Shown here piece by piece: positions 56,604 through 64,000 of a stretch of DNA of 64,000 nucleotides. Source of the DNA: Zingiber officinale (lineage: Eukaryota > Streptophyta > Magnoliopsida > Zingiberales > Zingiberaceae); contig NC_055997.1 in assembly GCF_018446385.1 (NCBI RefSeq), forward strand, positions 40,490,254 through 40,554,253, written 5' to 3'. Both the position numbers and the translations under genes were made by a program. The notes beneath the pieces were generated by a model that saw only the letters and a list, made by a program, of their open reading frames with translations, had not been told where the DNA came from and did not search any database. Within the stretch, counting starts at the first letter, position 1. Every line of letters begins with the position of its first letter.

Positions 56604-56698
56604 ATTGGTATCGGCGCTAGGGTTTGCCTCTGTGTGTTTGGTTTTCAAATAGATTATGCACATGTCATACATAATTTAGGCAGGATAATAGTAGAATG
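56604..56698 (+). other. Second A' primer-binding site and leader start
   Basis: Repeats 26605-26688 ('agggtttgcctctgtgt', 'atgcacatgtcatacataat') then 'ggataatagtagaatg', which corresponds to 49543 onward. It is cut by the family-B element. The presumed B target duplication is GAATG (56694-56698). Confidence 0.85.
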
Positions 56699-58684
56699 TG
56701 TTAGTTAGAGCCCTAGAGCCAATCATTTGATGATTGTATGGACTCATGTATATCATATTCATGTATATATATTAAGGCATTTGGTTTTTGGTTATTTTGC
56801 TTATTTGTATTAGTGCCAGATAAAATAAGTATAGTAACGTCCTAGAGTAGAAAGGTTCTTACCTATATCAATCGATTGGTTGAATCGATAGTGAGATGAT
56901 ATAGGGAACACTACTCTAAATCATTCCTAGTCGAGTATTAACATTCAGGGACAATGTTAATACAATAAGACTAGCATGTAGGTCAGCTCGATGACTTGAT
57001 CTCACAAGTCATGGATATAGAGATATCAAGCTGACACATGGGTATGCATTAGAGAATGTATACTGAATGACCCGCCATGAGAAAGTATCATGGATCGTTA
57101 TATGAGTGTCATATACTTTCTCATGTGGCAATTAGTATGACTAATAGTCCTTTGACCTGAATTCACCATGGATCCCTACATAAGGAGTTATGTACTTTGG
57201 TTTCGTCAAACGTCACCCGTAACTAGGTGGACTATAAAGGCGATTACTGGGTATATAACGAATTATGTAGAGGGATGTGAGTGATGTAGATGGGATCTAT
57301 CCCTCCCATATGACGGGAGCGACATCGGTATTCTTGATAGAGTTAGACCACGAAGTGCATGGCCATGCCCAAATGAGTCAACATTAGATGTTGAGCTCAT
57401 TTGATCGAGTGAGTCTACTTGGAGTTCAAGATTTAGATTGATTAGAGGATGACACGGTCTATGCCTCACATTGATCAATCTAGATGTCTAGGATAGAAGG
57501 ACAATGTCACATATTTTGTGAGGAGTCACAATTGGTAGTCACAAGGTGATGTCGGATCTCGACATTCTTGTAACTTGGGTAGTAATGATGTGTTGCTAGA
57601 TACCGCTCATTACTTATGCTCCTAAATGGGTTTAGGGCATTTCCAACGTTACAAGAACCTATAGGGTCACACACTAAGGACAATTAGATGGAGATTTGGT
57701 TCATATGATGAACCAAGAGGATTAGATTCATTTGATGAATCATATTGGATTAAGAGTAATCCAAATTGAGCTAATTGAGTTAGACTCAAGTTGATTCATG
57801 TATTCAATGAGTCTAATTTAGATTATGACTCATTAAATCAACTTAATTTAATGAATTAGATTCATTATATTAAGTTAGCTTGAATCATATGGTTGGATTA
57901 GATCAACCATGAGAGAGATTTGATCAAGTTTGACTTGATTTGAGAGGAAGAGAAAAAGTCATGTTTGACTTGACTTTTTGCCACATCACTAGTGAGTTGG
58001 CAAGATGTGGACCAATAGGATTGCTCCACATCATCAATGTGTGCCACCTCATGGAGGTTACAAGCCTCCATAGCATTTAATGTGGCCGACCCACATTAAA
58101 TGAGGAGGTTACACTTGTTGCCATGTCATTTAGTGAGGTGGCAAGATGTGGACCAATAGTGTTGATCCACATCATCCTAGAGTGCCACCTCATGGGGGTT
58201 AAAACTCTTAATGGTCTCCACATTAATTGGAATTAATGTGGGGGTTACACCTCCTAGAGTGGCCGGCCACTTGATGGCTAAGGGGTTTTTTGAATTTCCT
58301 CTCATTGATTCATTCACTCTTCTTCTCCCTTGGGTGCTCTCTCTTCTCCTTCTCCCATTCCTTGGCCGAACACTCCATTGGTGCTAGCACACCTTGTGTT
58401 TTGGTCATCTCCTTCTACTTGTGTCCGTGTGGATACATATAGAGGTTGTCTACTTTGACAACTAGAGATCCGGCGACATCTTGGACAAGCGGGAACGCGA
58501 AGGGCTTCGCTACAAGGGTAATGATCTTAACTTTAGTGTAGATCTAAAGTTTTTACAAACTCGTACAAGAAAAGGTTTTTCAAAAAATTTTGTTTACGAA
58601 TCTTTGCACGAGATCCATGGCTTTGGGTGACTCGGGGTTTCCGCGACGCGAAAAAGCGGTTTTCGCGGCCCGAAGAACCCAACA
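56699..58684 (+). repeat. Family-B 5' LTR
   Basis: 1986 bp, TGTTAGTTAG to CCCAACA. It contains a 141-bp-offset direct repeat ('gcaagatgtggaccaatag' near 58000 and 58140). A perfect 8-bp stem (CGCGAAAA/TTTTCGCG, 58647-58667) lies just before the end. ORFs inside are spurious. Confidence 0.93.
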
Positions 58685-58685
58685 G

Positions 58686-58697
58686 TGGTATCAGAGC
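58686..58697 (+). other. Family-B primer-binding site
   Basis: TGGTATCAGAGC, complementary to initiator tRNA-Met, one base after the LTR end. Confidence 0.93.
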
Positions 58698-60380
58698 CAC
58701 GTGCAAAGACTTGTACGAGTTCGTTTGTATTTTTATGAAAAATATACCTTCTGTGATTTTCTGTAAAAATTGAGTTTTTAGAGTTTTTATGAGTAATTTT
58801 TCCGTAGAAGCGAAGCACAAGTTTCTCGGCACTTGTAGGCTTCGGCTACCGGAAAGTTTTCTTTTAAACGGCTTCATTTTGCCCCAAATCCGTTTGGGAC
58901 AGCGGGGTCGGGTGCCATTAGATCACAAAGGAGCAACTCACGATGGTTAGATCGTGGGTAGGGGCATTGCCCCTAACCCCGCAAGGGAATTTGCTTCGCG
59001 ATTGCACCCGAAATCGCTAAAAACGAACCCGCCGGGAAGATTTTTCCGAAACGGCAATGTCTCGACCCAAATCATTTTGGGACAGCGGGTTTAGGCGCTG
59101 TTGGATCGCATAGGAACCCTCGCTATGGTTAGATCGCGGGTAGGGGCGCTGCCCCTGGGCCCCGCAAGGGGATTCGTTCCGCGATTGCGCCCGAAACTGC
59201 TAAACGGGACCGCCGGGAAATTTTACTCATAAAAATTGTAAAAATTATTTTAAAATTACAGAAAAATTATGAAAAATATATAATTTTGAATTATATATTA
59301 ATTTGTGAAAGTCATGGCCCAAAATACCCAATAAGATTGGATTTGTGTTGTAATTCATAATACGGCCTGCGTGCCGTCATATGATTGTGTGTGCTGTATT
59401 TTTATTTTTTTTTCCCACGGCCTGCGCGTCGTGCCTTTCTCTTATTCTGGTTGTAAATTAGATTTAGACTCGAATGTAACTCGAGTTTCAAATTGTAATG
59501 TACAAATTGGAGCGGTGGAGAGTCCACACGAGACGGAGTTCCGAGGCGGGCACGAGCAACACAAGGTGGTCAAAGGGAGGAGCTTGGAGAAGCTGTTGAC
59601 CCTAGGTTGACCATTCGATCTTCTCATTGGCTTGAGAAGATCGTAGTAGGGCCATGACTAAATCACAAATAGATTAATTAATTAATTGTTATGTATCTGA
59701 TGCATGTTTAATAATTAATTAATTAATTAGTGCCTTAACGATTAGATTAGATCTAAGTCATGCACATGATGCACCCTTGCGATTAGATTAGATCTAAGTC
59801 GTGCACAAGATGCATCCTTCTCGATTAGATTAGATCTAGATCGAACCAACTCTAAATGTCTAACCGTGCCGTGATACCTATCACTACCTCGATCACATGT
59901 ATTGTTGAATCTGCCAAAGCAGAGCAATACATATTATCTTGGTAGGGTACGGAGGGACAATCTTGGTCCCGCCTATCAACGCATGGGTGAATACAAACTC
60001 AATTAGATTGAGTATTCCTAGTTACTTGGTTGGATCGAGTCAACTATAGGCATTCTTCCAATAGTTGAAAAGGTAGGACAAAATCACGTTTATATTAACT
60101 CTCGGGCGTATTAGCCAAAGCTAACTCGAGTTTTAATATAAATATGGATCTTGATCCTATAAACAAGAGTTGCATAGAGATGTAATTGGTAATCGTTACC
60201 TACCGATCATACTAAGCCTTGGGCGTATTAGCCAAAGCTAACTCAAGGGTTATTATGATGTGGATCTTGTCCCACAAGAATTATAGTATTCAGTGGGAGC
60301 ATCATTTAATTAAAGGCCTAATTAAATGATTTTAAAAGAATATGATATTTATTTCTGCAAATTTTCTGTTGTAGATAACC
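58698..60380 (+). other. Family-B long leader with duplications
   Basis: 1.7 kb without a gene. 58868-59045 and about 59046-59222 are a diverged tandem pair (shared 'tgggacagcggg', 'atggttagatcg', 'ccccgcaaggg', 'cgccgggaa'). 59725-59840 holds three copies of 'cgattagattagatcta'. 60100-60250 holds two copies of 'gggcgtattagccaaagcta'. Such leaders usually contain packaging and dimerisation signals; none is proven here. Confidence 0.75.
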
Positions 60381-63300
60381 ATGACGTCGAATACGAACTC
60401 TTTCTCCCTGCGTTCTGTCCTTAAGAAGGACAAGCTCAACGGAGCAAATTTCCTGGACTGGTACAGGAACCTGAGAATAGTTCTCACTCAGGAACGTAAA
60501 CTGTACGTTCTGGAGTAGCCCATTCCGGAGGCTCCTCCTGCCACTGCCACGCGAGCAGACTGAGATGCTTACAAGAAGCATCAAGATGACGCATTAGATG
60601 TGTCCTGTCTAATGCTCACAACCATGAACTCTGAGCTTCAGAAGCAACATGAGTTGATGAGCGCTTATGATATGGTTGAACATCTTTGTCACCTATATCA
60701 AGGACAAGCAAGGCACTGGAAGAGGAACTCCAAAGAATACCTGGAAGATCTTAAGAAGAAGAGAAATAAGATTTCTACTTCAGGTATAAATGTTATAGAA
60801 GTCAACCTCTATATTTCTTCGTCGTGGGTATTAGATACTGAATGTGCTTCGCACATTTGTACTAATGTACAAGCACTGAGAAATAGCAGAGCATTGACAA
60901 AGGGCGAGATAGACCTACGAGTAGGCAATGGAGCACGGGTTGTTGCTATTGCTGTAGGGACTTATTTTCTATCTCTGCCCTCTGGGCTTATACTAGAGTT
61001 AGACGATTGTTGTTATGTGCCTGCATTGACTAAGAACATTATATCAGTTTCTTGTTTGGACAAGAAAGGATTCTCGTTTATAATAAAGAACAAATGTTGT
61101 TCTGTCTATTTAAACAATATGTTCTATTGTTGTGCACCTTTGATGAACGGACTCTATATTCTAGACCTTGAGAGCCCTATCTATAACATTAGTACCAAGA
61201 GGTTCAAATCGAACGATATGAACCACACCTATCTCTGGCATTGTCGCTTAGGTCATATAAATGACAAGCGCTTATCCCAGCTCCATAAGGATGGTTTGCT
61301 GGACTCATTTGATTTTGAATCATATGAGATATGCGAGTCATGCCTACGAGGCAAGATGACCAAGACTCCCTTTAGTGAGCACAGCGAGAGAGCAACTGAT
61401 TTGTTAGGACTCATACATAGTGATGTATGTGGCCCTTTCAATGTTGCTGCTAGAGGTGGTTATAGATACTTCATCACATTTACTGATGACTTCAGTAGAT
61501 ATGGTTATGTGTACTTGATGACACATAAGTCTGAATCCTTTGAAAAGTTCAAAGAATTCAAGAATGAAGTACAGAACCAGCTTGGCAAGAGTATTAAAAT
61601 ACTTTGATCAGATCGAGGTGGTGAATACTTAAGCCATGAGTTTCGTGACTATTTAGTTGAGTGTGGGATTCTATCCCAACTCACTCCTTTTGGAACACCA
61701 CAGTGGAATGGTGTGTCCGAAAGGAGGAATCGTACCTTATTAGATATGGTACGGTCTATGATGAGTCACACAGATCTTCCGACATACCTCTGGGGTTATT
61801 CTCTAGACACGGCAGCTTTCATTCTCAACCGAGTTCCATCCAAGGCCGTGATAAATACACCATATAGGATATGGACTGGGAGAGATGCCCAGGTGTCTTT
61901 CATGAGGATTTGGGGTTGTGAGGCTTACGTACGACGTCAAGTCTCAGACAAATTAGGACCCAAATCCGGCAAGTGCTATTTCATCGGATATCCCAAGGAA
62001 ACTAAGGGATATTACTTCTACATTCCAAGTCAGCACAAGGTAGTTGTGGCAAAGACTGGGATCTTTTTAGAAAGGGACTTTGTTTCTAGAAAGACTAGTG
62101 GGAGCGCGTTCGATCTTGAAGAAGTTCAAGATGCGAACAATAGCACTGATGCCTTAATGGAAGTTGAACTGGAACCACAAAGTGTTGTGGATGATGTTGT
62201 TCCACAAAAAGTTGAGGAACAACAACCAGTTCAAGTAGACATACCTCTTCGCAGGTCTGATAGGGTATGTCGTCAGCCTGAGAGATACTCATTTCTCTTG
62301 TCTGACCATGATGACATTGTGCTCATAGAGGATGAGCCTACCACCTATCAGGAAGCTGTGATGAGACCAGATTCCGAGAAATGGCTAGAAGCCATGAGAT
62401 CCGAGATGGAATCCATGTACACCAACCAAGTATGGACTTTGGTTGATTCACCTGAAGGGGTAAAACCCATTGGGTGCAAGTGGGTCTTTAAGAGAAAGAC
62501 TGATATGGATGGACTTATCTATAAGGGTCGCTTGGTAGCTAAAGGTTTCAAGCAAATTCATGGTATTGACTATGATGAAACTTTTTCTCCAGTAGCGATG
62601 TTTAAGTCCATTCGGATCATGCTTGCTATTGCAGCTTACCACGATTACAAGATCTGGCAGATGGACGTCAAAATCGCATTTCTGAATGGAAACCTACTCG
62701 AGGATGTGTACATGACACAACTTGAGGGTTTTGTAGATCCAAAGTATACTAGCAGAGTATGCAAGCTGCATAGGTCCATTTATGGACTAAAGCAAGCTTC
62801 TCGGAGCTGGAATCTTCGATTCGATGATGCAATCAAATAGTTTGGTTTCATCAAGAATGAAGATGAGCCTTGTGTCTACAAGAAGGTTGTAGGGGATATA
62901 GTTGTCTTCCTCATATTGTATGTGGATGACATACTACTCATTGGGAAGGACATCCCTTTGCTTCAGTCTGTCAAGACCTGGCTAGGGAGTTGCTTCTCAA
63001 TGAAGGACTTAGGTGAGGCATCCCGCATTCTTGGGATACAGATCTATAGAGATAGATCTAAGAGATTGCTTGGCCTAAGTCAGAGTACATACATTGATGA
63101 GATACTCCTATGGTTTGCCATGCAGAACTCCAAGAAGGGATTTCTGTCGATGTCACATGGCGTGAGTCTTTCGAAGACTCAAGGTCCCTCTTCTAGAGAG
63201 GAGAGAGACCGCATGGATCAGATCCTTTATGCCTCAGCCATAGGATCGATCATGTACGCCATGCTATGTACTCGACCTGATGTCTCGTATGCTTTGAGCA

Positions 63301-63709
63301 TGACTAGCAGATACCAGTCAGATCTAGGTGAAAGTCACAGGATAGCGGTCAAGAATATTCTTAAGTACTTAAGAAGGACTAAAGAATATTTCTTGATATA
63401 TGGAGGCAATGATAAGCTAGCTGTAAAGGGTTACAGTGATGCTAGCTTTCAGACCGATTAGGATGATTAAAGATCACAGTCGAGGTTCGTGTTTTCCTTG
63501 AATGGTAGTGCTATGAGCTGGCAGAGTTCACAGCAATTCTACAACATTTCCATCTCATTCGAGAGATTATCGATAGAGGAGACGTGAAAATTTGCAGAGT
63601 ACCTACAGAGGCTAACATTGCAGATCCCTTGACCAAGGCTTTGACACAGAGGAAGCATGATGGTCACACTAGGTCATTAGGCCTTAGAGCCTATACTGAT
63701 TGGCACTAG
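60381..63709 (+). pseudogene. Family-B gag-pol pseudogene
   Basis: One frame from ATG 60381 to about 63461. Gag: MTSNTNSFSLRSVLKKDKLN and DWYRNLRIVLTQERKLYVL, broken by TAG 60516-60518 and TGA near 60561. The middle of gag is deleted, so the zinc knuckle survives only as a HWKRNSKEYL tail. Protease area SWVLDTECASHICTN. Integrase HSDVCGP, SDRGGEYLS, NGVSERRNRTLLDM. RT MDVKIAFLNG and LYVDDILLIGKD. RNase H GYSDASFQTD. Stops at 61605-61607, 62838-62840 and 63459-63461. About 63525-63545 a deletion removes the central RNase H, then the C-terminal ADPLTKAL segment follows in another frame, ending TAG 63707-63709. Confidence 0.9.
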
Positions 63710-63710
63710 T

Positions 63711-63723
63711 GCAAGTGGGAGAT
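63711..63723 (+). other. Family-B polypurine tract
   Basis: GCAAGTGGGAGAT directly before the 3' LTR start TGTTAG. Confidence 0.88.
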
Positions 63724-64000
63724 TGTTAGTTAGAGCCCTAGAGCCAATCATTTGATGATTGTATGGACTCATGTATATCATATTCATGTATATATATTAA
63801 GGCATTTGGTTTTTGGTTATTATGCTTATTTGTATTAGTGCCAGATAAAATAAGTATAGTAACGTCCTAGAGTAGAAAGGTTCTTACCTATATCAATCGA
63901 TTGGTTGAATCGATAGTGAGATGATATAGGGAACACTACTCTAAATCATTCCTAGTCGAGTATTAACATTCAGGGACAATGTTAATACAATAAGACTAGC
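63724..64000 (+). repeat. Family-B 3' LTR, first 277 bp
   Basis: Identical to 56699-56975 except one base; continues beyond the window. Confidence 0.95.

Larger units (their letters stand above)
24199..56698 (+). mobile_element. Copia family-A array A' (LTR-internal-LTR-internal) with nested insertions
   Basis: First LTR 24199-26604, primer-binding site, 84 bp of leader, then nested element D (26689-49542), then the resumed internal region 49543-54187, a second LTR 54188-56603 and another copy of the primer-binding site plus leader (56604-56698), which is interrupted by the family-B element. Removing D restores continuous A-family sequence around the duplicated GGATA. Because internal sequence follows the second LTR, this is not a simple element; unequal recombination between related copies is the likely cause. 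The terminal target duplication cannot be checked as the right end is out of view. Confidence 0.85.
56699..64000 (+). mobile_element. Copia family-B element (Angela-like), right end out of view
   Basis: 5' LTR 56699-58684, primer-binding site, long leader, gag-pol pseudogene 60381-63709, polypurine tract, and the first 277 bp of the 3' LTR from 63724. Within those 277 bp the LTRs differ at one base (TTTTGC versus TTATGC), so the insertion is recent. Gag and pol motifs (DMVEHLCHLYQGQAR, TDDFSRYGYVYLM, MTHKSESFEKFKEFKNEV) are close to the Angela lineage. Confidence 0.93.

Overview
This window is intergenic DNA from a large, transposon-rich flowering-plant genome. I recognise no intact host gene in 64 kb. 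Nearly every base can be assigned to LTR retrotransposons of both superfamilies (Ty1/copia, Ty3/gypsy), one CACTA DNA transposon, or satellite-like arrays inside them. The families (Sirevirus, Angela/Tork-like copia, Tekay-like chromovirus, Athila and Tat-type gypsy, CACTA) are plant-specific lineages. A monocot such as a member of the Zingiberales is my guess from the general look of the LTRs; the window does not prove it. No tRNA, rRNA or CRISPR was seen.

Layout. 1-603: right end of a copia family-B LTR. 604-1971: minus-strand LTR of gypsy-like family F. 1972-8984: degraded minus-strand Tekay-like element E with long minisatellite-bearing LTRs and an integrase relic. 8985-10152: two more family-F LTR pieces. 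10161-20799: a Tat-type LTR with a 134-bp tandem array, split by a complete copia element A1 (10276-19611, perfect 5-bp target duplication). 20800-20899: an AT microsatellite. 21064-23886: an Athila gag pseudogene interrupted by a family-B solo LTR (21353-23322, perfect target duplication). 23887-24198: a minus-strand family-A LTR scrap.

24199-56698 is a five-level nest. A family-A copia (A') was entered by Tekay-like element D (26689-49542, duplication GGATA). D was entered by Sirevirus C (30919-47510, duplication GGGAG). C was entered by a CACTA transposon (37704-42748, duplication TGA). The CACTA carries six minus-strand exons, with introns, of the plant chorismate synthase gene. A' ends in a second LTR followed by more A' internal sequence, so it is an LTR-internal-LTR-internal array. 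56699 to the window end is a young family-B copia element, inserted in that last internal piece and running off the right edge.

Functional picture. The only long intact reading frame is the Sirevirus gag (32769-34181); its pol is broken by stops and a frameshift. That Sirevirus also has a 3' env-like gene with a candidate spliceable intron, preceded by the same GATCGGTC/GACCGATC palindromes that fill its LTR. The most interesting content is the CACTA with captured chorismate synthase exons, the palindrome clusters in unrelated LTRs, family A (pol but no recognisable gag), and the array structure of A'. Boundaries and target duplications were read by eye; lineage names rest on recognised protein motifs and have not been tested by database search.
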